A stretch of DNA of 22,968 nt from Candidatus Thioglobus vulcanius (lineage in GTDB: Bacteria; Pseudomonadota; Gammaproteobacteria; PS1; Pseudothioglobaceae): the NCBI GenBank assembly GCA_910595855.1, contig CAJVCJ010000065.1:1-22968 (forward strand). The letters run 5' to 3'. The notes below the pieces were generated by a model. It was not told the DNA's origin. It saw only the letters and a program-made list of their open reading frames with translations, and made no database searches. Below are positions 1 to 7,635 of this stretch, in pieces. Each line of letters begins with the position of its first letter. Positions within the stretch are counted from its first letter, which is position 1. Both the position numbers and the translations under genes were made by a program.

Positions 1-81
1 ATAATTTATATTATGTTAAATTAATTGTATTTCCACTTTAGTTTATATTATTTTTTCACACCCCTGCCAATCTAAGCGTTA

Positions 82-1149
82 TTACGCTAATTTCAAAACT
101 CTTTTGATTGTCCCTAGACAAATACCTAAAAAACTAATTCGCTTTCCATTGACAAAATTGATTTCAAGCTCCTTCTGACCATTTTCATTCCAATGAGTCT
201 CTAAACCCTCTTTTTTACCATTGACATAGTTGTTACTACCTTTCTTTTGACCATTTTTGTGCCAATAGGTTGCTAAACCTTCCTCTTTGCCGTTAACAAC
301 TTTGATTTCACGCTCTTTCTGACCGTTTTCATGCCACTGAGTCAATAAACCATCTTGCTTGTTTTCTTTAAAGTTAGCTTCAGATTTCTTCTGACCGTTT
401 TCGTACCAAAGAATCTTTAGCCCCTCTTCCTTGCCATTAACAAAGTGAGAATCAGTTTTCTTCTGACCATTTTCATGCCAAAGAGTTACTAAACCATCTC
501 GCTCGCCGTCTTTAAAGTTGACTTTAGCCTTCTTCTGAGCATTTTCATGCCAAAGAGTTACTAAACCATCTCGCTGGCCATCTTTAAAATTGACTTCGGA
601 TTTTCTCTGCCCATTCTCGTACCATTGAGTTTCTAAACCCTCTTCCTTTTCCTTGGTAAAGTTGGTTTCAGATTTCTTCTGACCGTTCTCGTACCAATAG
701 GTTGTTAAACCATCTTCCTTTCCATCTTTAAAGTTAACTTTGGTTTTCTTCTGACTGTTTTCGTACCAATAGGTTGTTAAACTATCTTTCTTGCCATTAA
801 CGAGATTTACTTCAGATTCCTTCTGGCCGTTTTCGTGCCATTGGGTTACTAAGCCATCTCTCTCGCCGTCTTTAAAGTTGACTTCAGCTTTCTTCTGACC
901 ATTCTCGCTCCAAAAGATCGTTAAGCCGTCTTTCTTGCCATTAATAAAATTGACTTCAGCTTTCTTTTGCCCATTTTTGTACCACTGGATTTCTAGTCCC
1001 TCTTCTTTTCCATTAACAAAATTGACTTCAGCTTTCTTTTGTCCATCTTTGTACCACTGGATTTCTAAGCCCTCTTCTTTTCCATCAGCCAATTTTATTT
1101 GCTCTTTAACGATGTTATCGTCTGTACATTTAATTGCTTCATTATTCAT
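82..1149 (-). CDS. YwqK/MORN_2-type repeat protein
   Basis: A 355-residue protein made of a 23-residue N-terminal leader, thirteen tandem 24-residue repeats (residues 24-335) and a 20-residue tail. Each repeat follows the pattern K-x-x-G-L-x-x-x-W-x-x-N-G-Q-K-K-x-x-x-N-F. This is the MORN_2 repeat family (PF07661), often labelled 'toxin-antitoxin system YwqK family antitoxin'. No signal peptide or membrane segment is visible, so it is probably cytosolic unless exported by another route. MORN_2 repeats are expected to fold as stacked beta-hairpins, suggesting a binding or scaffold surface, but the substrate is unknown. The ATG at 1149 is the first start in frame and has only a weak ribosome-binding site. 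No toxin partner lies beside it; its downstream side reaches the window edge after 81 bp. The function is not known. Confidence 0.8.
   Translation of the reverse strand: MNNEAIKCTDDNIVKEQIKLADGKEEGLEIQWYKDGQKKAEVNFVNGKEEGLEIQWYKNGQKKAEVNFINGKKDGLTIFWSENGQKKAEVNFKDGERDGLVTQWHENGQKESEVNLVNGKKDSLTTYWYENSQKKTKVNFKDGKEDGLTTYWYENGQKKSETNFTKEKEEGLETQWYENGQRKSEVNFKDGQRDGLVTLWHENAQKKAKVNFKDGERDGLVTLWHENGQKKTDSHFVNGKEEGLKILWYENGQKKSEANFKENKQDGLLTQWHENGQKEREIKVVNGKEEGLATYWHKNGQKKGSNNYVNGKKEGLETHWNENGQKELEINFVNGKRISFLGICLGTIKRVLKLA
145..1080 (-). repeat. 13 tandem 72-bp coding repeats
   Basis: Thirteen direct repeats of exactly 72 bp (24 codons) encode the body of the YwqK-type protein, with no indels between units. 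Most copies have diverged. The first two in reading order (1009-1080 and 937-1008) differ at only about six positions. The eighth and ninth (505-576 and 433-504) share 36 identical bases, at 540-575 and 468-503. This pattern fits growth by in-frame tandem duplication, some of it recent. The array is coding and is not a CRISPR. Confidence 0.9.
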
Positions 1150-1322
1150 GATTTATTCTTATTTCATTATCTCAAAATGCTTGCAAGCCACCTAATTTGA
1201 CTCTCAACTGTTAATTTATTGTCAGTTACTTTAAGAGGTCTCAAATACATATTCTTGGCAAGTATTACATTCACCATCAAGACATTAATTTTAACGGTTG
1301 GGGTTAAGGCGAACAAGCATCT

Positions 1323-1811
1323 TTATTTTAAATGGCTAGGCTTATACAATTGAATGGGTTGATAGCCTAAGTTAATGTAGTTATTAATCTTGGCTGGACC
1401 ACTATCAACAACATCAACAATATCAATATAGCCACTAGGTTTTATGCCAAACCATGAGGAGTGTGTGCCACAAACATGTAAATCGACATCTTCTTTTTGT
1501 ACAAGATCCTCTAAGATAGACATTGCCTTTTGTTGTTTTTTTGCTCTTTTTCTTAGTAGTTGAAATTGTTCGCGACCATGAGATACAACAGCAATTTCTA
1601 TATTTGGATATTTATCTTTCAACTGTATTCTTAAATCTTTGATCATGGGCGCAGCCCACTCCCAAGTATTTTTACCTCTTTCAATCAGTTCAAATACCAC
1701 ACCCTCAGGTTCATTATTGGACTGCAGAAGACGGTCAACACCAGGGTGTGTGTAATTCGCCATTACAGTGCTGCTTAAAAGTAATAATATTAGCACTTTA
1801 AATTTAATCAT
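1323..1811 (-). CDS. Exported DsrE-family protein
   Basis: A 162-residue protein with a clear Sec signal peptide: Met-Ile-Lys, a Leu-rich core and a likely cleavage site after VMA at residue 18. The rest resembles the DsrE/YchN-like sulfur-carrier fold. It has a mid-protein VVSHG strand-turn (residues 75-79), a single Cys at 114 in the motif HVCGTH, and the family's C-terminal block ending in SGPAKINNYINLGY. Cytosolic DsrE, TusD and YchN relatives carry or transfer sulfur; exported members are mostly uncharacterised, so a periplasmic sulfur or thiol role is inference. Start: the ATG at 1811 is preceded at 7 nt by AAGGTG (1819-1824), and a good promoter lies at 1846-1874. It is divergent from the fatty-acid operon. 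Besides the initiator, the mature part keeps one Cys, so any sulfane chemistry would rest on Cys114. Confidence 0.75.
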   Translation of the reverse strand: MIKFKVLILLLLSSTVMANYTHPGVDRLLQSNNEPEGVVFELIERGKNTWEWAAPMIKDLRIQLKDKYPNIEIAVVSHGREQFQLLRKRAKKQQKAMSILEDLVQKEDVDLHVCGTHSSWFGIKPSGYIDIVDVVDSGPAKINNYINLGYQPIQLYKPSHLK

Positions 1812-1845
1812 GTATTAACACCTTATCTTTGATTGTTCTGTAATC

Positions 1846-1874
1846 ATTGTATCGCTTACTCTTTATAATGGCAA
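1846..1874 (-). promoter_or_regulatory. Sigma70-like promoter for the DsrE-like gene
   Basis: On the minus strand TTGCCA (1869-1874) and TACAAT (1846-1851) are separated by exactly 17 bp. These are close matches to -35 and -10 elements. The predicted transcript start near 1839 gives a leader of roughly 28 nt containing the AAGGTG ribosome-binding site. The -35 element lies over the start of the divergent oxidoreductase gene. Pattern-based only. Confidence 0.5.
1864..1869 (+). promoter_or_regulatory. Possible -10 element for the fad operon
   Basis: A perfect TATAAT on the plus strand sits 7 nt before the ATG at 1877. No convincing -35 lies at 16-18 bp upstream. If used, transcription would begin about at the start codon, giving an almost leaderless mRNA. 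This agrees with the lack of any ribosome-binding site there. Weak evidence; the hexamer could be chance in AT-rich DNA. Confidence 0.25.
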
Positions 1875-1876
1875 AT

Positions 1877-2884
1877 ATGTCTAATCAGATTTTTAATATT
1901 CAACTGAATAATAAGCAGATTTTTGAATGTCCAGAGAATGATTCAATTCTTGAAGGTGGCCTGCGCCATGGTTTAGCTATCAACTATAAATGTAGTAATG
2001 GTACGTGCGGCACTTGCAAGGCAAAACTTATTGAGGGTGAGATAGAAAAAATTAAACATCATGATTATTCACTCTCTACTAGTGAAATAGATAATAAAGA
2101 ATTCTTAACATGTTGTCATGCGCCACGTGCAGATATCAAGATCGAGCTTGATTTAATTGGAGATGTTCGATCAATTCCCATTCAAAGCATCCAAACCAAA
2201 ATTAAAGATATTCGCTTTATTAACGATGATATGGCGATTGTCACTCTAAGAACACCAAGATCTCAAACCCTGCAGTTTATGGCCGGTCAAGATGTAGAAT
2301 TGAGTTTTAAAGGTGTTGTTTCTCGTTACCCTATCGCCTCCTGCCCTTGTCACGGCATGGAATTAGAGTTTCATATTCGAAATCTTAATATTGATAAATT
2401 TTCACAAGAAATTTTTTCTAAAAAACTAAAGGCAAAGGCTAAGGTTGAGTTGGTAGGCCCAAAAGGCATGTTTGTACTAAAAGAAACATCCACCAAACCA
2501 ATGGTTTTTATTGCTTGGGATGGCGGCTTTGCTCCTATTAGAAGTTTAGCCGAACATGCATTTTCTTTAGAAATGACCAATCCTGTTTATTTTTATTGGG
2601 CTTATCCTGCTACCGAACCTTCACCCTATTTTGATAACTACGCACAATCTTGGCATGCGGTGATGGATGAGTATCATTATCAAACCATTGCGTGTGATTT
2701 TGATCGATCTAGTAAAAATGATTGCCATAAGGTGGCTAAACAAATTTATGACTCGTTAGATCATAAAGTGATTAATCAATCTGAACTCTACATTTCTGCT
2801 CCAGCTGAAGTTTTGATATATTTAGGTGAATTTCTACTTGATAATGGCTTAGACGAATCACAACTAATCGCTTCTCCTATTTAG
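1877..2884 (+). CDS. 2Fe-2S ferredoxin/FNR-like oxidoreductase
   Basis: A 335-residue flavoprotein-type electron-transfer protein. Residues 1-90 form a plant-type 2Fe-2S ferredoxin domain with ligands C39, C44, C47 and C79 (CSNGTCGTC, then LTCCHAP). Residues from about 95 to the end resemble the FAD and NAD(P)H domains of ferredoxin-NADP reductases. Automatic pipelines would likely name it CDP-6-deoxy-delta-3,4-glucoseen reductase (AscD-like), but no deoxysugar genes are nearby. Several sites are altered. The FAD motif reads SRYPIAS rather than RxYSxxS, the usual GGTG reads AWDGGFAP, and the C-terminal CGP nicotinamide motif reads SAPAE. ATG 1877 is chosen because MSNQIF aligns with the normal ferredoxin N-terminus; ATG 1868 and TTG 1847 would add 3 or 10 residues. 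It stands 36 bp before fadE, so a role passing electrons from FadE is plausible but inferred. Confidence 0.75.
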   Translation: MSNQIFNIQLNNKQIFECPENDSILEGGLRHGLAINYKCSNGTCGTCKAKLIEGEIEKIKHHDYSLSTSEIDNKEFLTCCHAPRADIKIELDLIGDVRSIPIQSIQTKIKDIRFINDDMAIVTLRTPRSQTLQFMAGQDVELSFKGVVSRYPIASCPCHGMELEFHIRNLNIDKFSQEIFSKKLKAKAKVELVGPKGMFVLKETSTKPMVFIAWDGGFAPIRSLAEHAFSLEMTNPVYFYWAYPATEPSPYFDNYAQSWHAVMDEYHYQTIACDFDRSSKNDCHKVAKQIYDSLDHKVINQSELYISAPAEVLIYLGEFLLDNGLDESQLIASPI

Positions 2885-2920
2885 CAATTTTTTTGTTGTA
2901 AATAGGGTTATGATAGAGCC

Positions 2921-5260
2921 ATGCTTCTCATTTATTATGCAGCATTGGTTATTGGGTTAACCGTTCTATTTTCTCGATATGAACGGTATTTACACCTTTT
3001 TGTCCTTATTTTCTCAGTTTCAACACTTTCCCTTCTTGTTGCTCTGGGGTTAAATTACTTAGCTATTTGGATAATAGGATTTATTCTATTATTTATTAAT
3101 TTGGTTCTATCTGTCGCCTTTATTAGGCTATTACTAATTAAACCCATTGTCTCTCGTTTTGCGAATAAAGCCAAATTTTCTATCAGCGATACTGAGAGAG
3201 TGGCAATAGAGTGTGGTGATACTTATTGGGAAAAGCAATTGTTTATTAATCAGCTTGATTGGCATAAATTATTAACTATTAAAACCAAGTTGTTAAGCCC
3301 TATAGAAAATGATTTTATTCATAATAAAGTACCTTTACTTTGTGACACATTCATTCAATTTGGCTTATCAGATAAGACGTTAGATCAAATCAAATCAGCA
3401 GGATTTTGGTCTCTTAATATTCCTAAAAAATATGGAGGACTTGACTTTTCTGCACAGGCGCATTCAAAAATTTTGACTCAATTATCTAGCTGTAACATTT
3501 CTTTAGCAGTGACTGTTATGGTTCCTAATTCCTTAGGTCCGGCTGAATTAATTTTGCATTATGGCACAGATGAACAAAAAAAATATTTATTGCCGAAACT
3601 AGCCACTGGCGTCCATATTCCTTGTTTTGCATTAACTTCCACTGAAGCAGGATCAGATGCTGGAGCTATGATTGATTCTGGTGTTATTTGTCAGCAAATG
3701 CATAATGGTGATAATGTTTTAGGAATTCGCCTCAATTGGGATAAACGCTATACCACTCTTGCACCAATCGCCACACTTATCGGTCTTGCTTTTAAAACAT
3801 ATGACCCTGAAAACTTAATTGGCACCCAGTCAGATTTGGGCATTACTTGTGCTTTGGTTGATAGCTCTCTTAAAGGTGTGAGTATTGGTCGTTACCACCA
3901 CCCTATTGGTTCTAATTTTAGTAATGGCCCACACCAAGGAAAAGATGTGTTTATTCCAATGTCTGCCGTTATTGGTGGTCAAGCAATGATTGGCCAAGGT
4001 TGGCTGATGTTAATGGAATCACTCTCCTTAGGTCGTGGAATATCATTACCTTCATTGTCATTAGCGGGCGTCGAGCTGAGTCTTAAAACCTCACTTGAAT
4101 ATGCTTTGATTAGGAAGCAGTTTAAGCAATCACTATATCGATTTCAAGGAATTTCAGAGCAGTTGGTATCTATGGCTGCAGACACTTTAATCATGAAAGC
4201 TATGAGTAACTTCCATTTAGACTTACTCGACCAGGGACTTAACCCCTCAGTGAGTTCTGCAATTTTAAAATACCATCATACTGAATTATTACGAACTAAT
4301 ATTAATCGAGCAATGGATATCCATGGTGGCAAGACAGTGATGCTTGGACAGCGCAACTATTTGTCTGATCTTTATCAGGCAATCCCTATAGCTATTACTG
4401 TTGAAGGTGCAAACATACTAACTCGATCCATGATTATTTTTGGACAAGGGTTACTGCGCTGCCATCCATTTTTAAAAGATGAAATGGCCAGTTTAGAAAA
4501 AAAAGATTTGACATTGTTTAACCAATTATCAGGTCGTCACTTAGCTCACCTTATCAGTGTAAAAATCAAAGGTTTTGTTTTGCAATTAAGCGTTGGTCGC
4601 CTTGCTAAGACTCCTAAAAATACCAAAGGATTTGAAAAACATGGCTACCAACAATTGGCCACCCTAAGTGCCAGTTTTTCTTTTCTGGTTGAAATTTCAT
4701 TAATTAAATTTGGTGCAAAAATTAAATTTCAAGAGAGTGTTAATGGAATGTTTTCGGACTTATTAATAAAGATGTACGGTATTTCAACTTTACTGAGATA
4801 TTATCAAGTACTAGGCCATGAGTTTGACAATCTTGTTGAGTGGACTTTACAAAAACAAATTCACCAGTCGCAAGTTTTGCTTAGTGATATTTGTGATCAA
4901 TTAAATTATTCATCTATATTTAAGTGGGTTATTTTACCTAGAGGTATTAAACAGACATTTCCCAGTATCAAACTACAGGATAAGGTCATTAATCAATTGA
5001 TTAATGATTCCAGCTTAAAAGATATGCTTACAAGTAATGTGATGTATGCAAAGCATAGTGCATTAGATGAATTAGATGAAGCTTATATACTTGCACTAGA
5101 GGCTGAAAAGGTTTATAAAAGAGTTGGATATGTTGATAATTTTGAAGCCATTGATGCACTATTAGATAAACAGCTAATTAATGTCGATGATCATCAGTTG
5201 TTATTACATTTAACTAAGTTGCGTCAAAAAATATTAATGGTGGACGATTATGAAGATTAA
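2921..5260 (+). CDS. fadE: Membrane-anchored acyl-CoA dehydrogenase FadE
   Basis: FadE catalyses the first oxidative step of beta-oxidation, acyl-CoA to trans-2-enoyl-CoA, using FAD. The 779-residue product is near the length of E. coli FadE (814). The N-terminus has two to three hydrophobic segments (about residues 2-18, 24-47 and 48-72). The acyl-CoA dehydrogenase core runs from about 90 to 510, with the substrate/FAD block ALTSTEAGSDAGAM (237-250). The catalytic Glu is E495 in AITVEGANILTRSMIIFGQG. Residues from about 515 to the end match the DUF1974 extension typical of the FadE subfamily. The ATG at 2921 starts directly with the hydrophobic anchor. Its stop overlaps the next gene by 11 bp, showing translational coupling. 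No electron-transfer flavoprotein genes occur in the window, so the electron acceptor is open. Confidence 0.93.
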   Translation: MLLIYYAALVIGLTVLFSRYERYLHLFVLIFSVSTLSLLVALGLNYLAIWIIGFILLFINLVLSVAFIRLLLIKPIVSRFANKAKFSISDTERVAIECGDTYWEKQLFINQLDWHKLLTIKTKLLSPIENDFIHNKVPLLCDTFIQFGLSDKTLDQIKSAGFWSLNIPKKYGGLDFSAQAHSKILTQLSSCNISLAVTVMVPNSLGPAELILHYGTDEQKKYLLPKLATGVHIPCFALTSTEAGSDAGAMIDSGVICQQMHNGDNVLGIRLNWDKRYTTLAPIATLIGLAFKTYDPENLIGTQSDLGITCALVDSSLKGVSIGRYHHPIGSNFSNGPHQGKDVFIPMSAVIGGQAMIGQGWLMLMESLSLGRGISLPSLSLAGVELSLKTSLEYALIRKQFKQSLYRFQGISEQLVSMAADTLIMKAMSNFHLDLLDQGLNPSVSSAILKYHHTELLRTNINRAMDIHGGKTVMLGQRNYLSDLYQAIPIAITVEGANILTRSMIIFGQGLLRCHPFLKDEMASLEKKDLTLFNQLSGRHLAHLISVKIKGFVLQLSVGRLAKTPKNTKGFEKHGYQQLATLSASFSFLVEISLIKFGAKIKFQESVNGMFSDLLIKMYGISTLLRYYQVLGHEFDNLVEWTLQKQIHQSQVLLSDICDQLNYSSIFKWVILPRGIKQTFPSIKLQDKVINQLINDSSLKDMLTSNVMYAKHSALDELDEAYILALEAEKVYKRVGYVDNFEAIDALLDKQLINVDDHQLLLHLTKLRQKILMVDDYED

Positions 5261-7634
5261 CAAGGTTGGTATTTTAGGCAGTGGGACGATGGGTGCACAA
5301 ATTGCAGCTGTATTTGCCAATGCAAACATCCCTACTTTGTTATTTGGTTTTGCATCCCATGTTAAAGATGATCTAAATAATATCAAAAACTTAAAACCTG
5401 AGGCATTCACTCACCCCTCTCAACAATCTTGGATTTATCCAGCTTCTTTTGAAAATGATTTGGCTAAATTAAAAGAGTGTGATTTGGTTATTGAAGCAAT
5501 TGTTGAGAATTTAAGTGCCAAACAAGATCTCTTTAATAAGGTGATTCCTTATTTATCTGTTAGTGTTGTTTTATCAACCAATACATCTAGTTTAAACATT
5601 GATCAAATTGGGGAGGATTTAGGTAAATTTCAGAATCAATTCTGTGGCATCCATTTTTTTAATCCACCACGTTACATGTCTTTGGTTGAGTTAATACCAA
5701 CCAAACAAACTGATACTAAAATATTAGACCAGCTAGAAGGGTTTTTTACCTCAGAACTAGGTAAAAATATTCTCCATGCTAAGGACGAGCCTGGCTTTGT
5801 TGCTAATCGTATTGGGGTCTTTTCTATGGCAACTTGTATCTACCATGCTAACAGACTAAATCTTAATTTTGATACGGTTGATGCCTTGACAGGGGCTCAA
5901 TTAAAACGACCAAAAAGCGCAACTTTTAGAACGGCTGATTTAGTTGGATTAGACATTTTAAGTCATATTTTAAATCAATTTTATCATATGCTTGAAGAAG
6001 ACCCTTGGCGCGCTTATTTTAAAAATCCTCAGTGGTTAAAGCAATTATTAAAGCAACATGCACTGGGTGAAAAAACCAAGACTGGTATTTATAAAAAAGA
6101 GAATGGTGAAATTAAAGTTTATCAAATAGATGATAAAAATTATATCAAAGCTAACTATGAGATTGATTCTTCCGTTAAATCTATTTTAAAAACAGATAGC
6201 TCCCTATGGATTGCCAAGCTTAAAGCTAATCAACACCCTCAATCGCAGTTTCTTTATTCAGTGATTAAAGACACTTGTCTTTATAGCGCTTATCACTTAC
6301 AAGCGATTGCGATCTCAACTAGAGATATTGATTGGGCACTACGTTGGGGTTTTGGCTGGGAAGTGGGGATTTTTGAATTGTGGCAAGCTAACGGCATTCA
6401 GACTTCATTAAATTTATTCTTAGAAGATGATCCAGACATGTCATTGCCTTCTTGGATTAATAATTTGTCAAGCTTTTATACCGATGATGGTGCGTATTCG
6501 CCTAGTGATAACAAATTTATTCCTTATTCTAACCATCCGGTTTATGAGCGCCAACTGTATCGTCCTTCACTAATGGGTGAATTTCAAAATAGGAAAGAAC
6601 AAATTATTTTTGAAAATGATTCAGTTAAATTCTTTCATGAAAATGATGGTATCACGATCTTTAGTTTAAAAACTAAGTTACATACATTGAATTTAGAAAT
6701 GATTGAATCACTACAACAGGCCATAAAAATTTCCGAGCAAGAGTTTAAAGCCATGATTTTATGGCAAGATAGCGCTCCTTTTTGTGCAGGCGCTAATTTG
6801 TATGAGATTGTTGCTGGTGCTAAATTAGGCATGATAGATCATCAAAATTTATATACTAAGCTTAAGAAAAAAGCTTGGCAACTATTTAAACCTAATTTGC
6901 CAAATATTGATGACTTAAGGCCTATCAATGACGTGATTGAATTATTACAAAAAACTCTAATGTCACTTAAATACAGCAAAATTCCAACTATTGCAGCAGT
7001 TGAGGGTTTAGCATTGGGTGGTGGTTGCGAATTACTAATGCATTGTAATCGTCGAGTGGCTCATGCAGAAAGCTACATTGGTTTAGTAGAGATGGGTGTT
7101 GGTCTAATTCCTGCGGGTGGTGGCTGTAAAGAGATGGCTAGACGGGCGGCAACTAGAAAAGATAGCTCTACTGCATTGAGTCAATATTTTGAGCAAATCG
7201 GGTTGGCTAAAGTATCTAAAAGTGCACGATTAGCTGTTGATATGGGATATTTAGATCATCAGGATGTTATTGTTACACAACGACTAGAATTATTATATGT
7301 TGCTAAGACGCAGGCAAAAATTATGATTGATGGGCAGTATCGTCCAGAAGATCTATATCAGACCTTTAAAGTTGGTGGCGTTACCGCAAAAGCTAACATA
7401 TTAGCACAATTGACCAATATGAAGGCTGGTGGCTTTATTTCCGAACATGATGAATTAATTGCACAAAAAATTGCAGATACTCTCTGTGGTAGTGAACTTG
7501 ATGCCAACACCGTGGTTGATAGTCAATATTTATTAGATTTAGAAAAAGCTCATTTTATCGAGCTGTTGAAGTTGCAAAAAACGCAAGATAGGATTGAGCA
7601 TATGTTGATTAAACACAAATTGTTAAGGAATTAA
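5250..7634 (+). CDS. fadN: FadN-type 3-hydroxyacyl-CoA dehydrogenase/enoyl-CoA hydratase
   Basis: A 794-residue bifunctional enzyme carrying out hydration of enoyl-CoA and NAD-dependent oxidation of 3-hydroxyacyl-CoA. The dehydrogenase comes first. It has an NAD-binding GSGTMG (10-15), the catalytic His135 and Glu147 in GIHFFNPPRYMSLVE, and the C-domain entry block DEPGFVANRIG (179-189). The hydratase follows from about residue 460, with the oxyanion-hole segment FCAGANL (511-517). Its two catalytic glutamates are E594 (GGGCELLMHCN) and E614 (GLVEMGVGLIPAGGG). This domain order is that of Bacillus FadN and the reverse of E. coli FadB/FadJ. The length agrees with FadN (about 790). The ATG at 5250 lies inside the end of fadE (11-bp overlap) and the stop is one base before the thiolase ATG. 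All catalytic residues I can place are intact. Confidence 0.92.
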   Translation: MKINKVGILGSGTMGAQIAAVFANANIPTLLFGFASHVKDDLNNIKNLKPEAFTHPSQQSWIYPASFENDLAKLKECDLVIEAIVENLSAKQDLFNKVIPYLSVSVVLSTNTSSLNIDQIGEDLGKFQNQFCGIHFFNPPRYMSLVELIPTKQTDTKILDQLEGFFTSELGKNILHAKDEPGFVANRIGVFSMATCIYHANRLNLNFDTVDALTGAQLKRPKSATFRTADLVGLDILSHILNQFYHMLEEDPWRAYFKNPQWLKQLLKQHALGEKTKTGIYKKENGEIKVYQIDDKNYIKANYEIDSSVKSILKTDSSLWIAKLKANQHPQSQFLYSVIKDTCLYSAYHLQAIAISTRDIDWALRWGFGWEVGIFELWQANGIQTSLNLFLEDDPDMSLPSWINNLSSFYTDDGAYSPSDNKFIPYSNHPVYERQLYRPSLMGEFQNRKEQIIFENDSVKFFHENDGITIFSLKTKLHTLNLEMIESLQQAIKISEQEFKAMILWQDSAPFCAGANLYEIVAGAKLGMIDHQNLYTKLKKKAWQLFKPNLPNIDDLRPINDVIELLQKTLMSLKYSKIPTIAAVEGLALGGGCELLMHCNRRVAHAESYIGLVEMGVGLIPAGGGCKEMARRAATRKDSSTALSQYFEQIGLAKVSKSARLAVDMGYLDHQDVIVTQRLELLYVAKTQAKIMIDGQYRPEDLYQTFKVGGVTAKANILAQLTNMKAGGFISEHDELIAQKIADTLCGSELDANTVVDSQYLLDLEKAHFIELLKLQKTQDRIEHMLIKHKLLRN

Positions 7635-7635
7635 T

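Noticed and set aside
70..92. Hairpin AGCGT-ACGCT at the end of the repeat-protein gene as terminator
   Set aside because: The stem is five pairs, contains the stop codon in its loop, and is not followed by a T-run on the minus strand.
145..1080. CRISPR array or non-coding tandem repeat
   Set aside because: Units are contiguous, exactly 24 codons long, in frame and without unique spacers.
82..1149. Toxin-antitoxin system
   Set aside because: The YwqK 'antitoxin' label is the only link. No small toxin gene flanks it, and the neighbour encodes an exported DsrE-like protein.
935..1195. Plus-strand reading frame across the repeat array
   Set aside because: It is a mirror of the repetitive minus-strand gene and gives a Ser/Phe/Leu-rich product with no family features.
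1847..1876. TTG 1847 or ATG 1868 as start of the oxidoreductase
   Set aside because: The ferredoxin domain begins normally at ATG 1877, and the upstream codons overlap promoter-like elements and match nothing in the family.
1877..2884. CDP-6-deoxy-delta-3,4-glucoseen reductase of deoxysugar synthesis
   Set aside because: No sugar-nucleotide genes are nearby and key reductase motifs are altered; the resemblance is only to the general ferredoxin/FNR layout.
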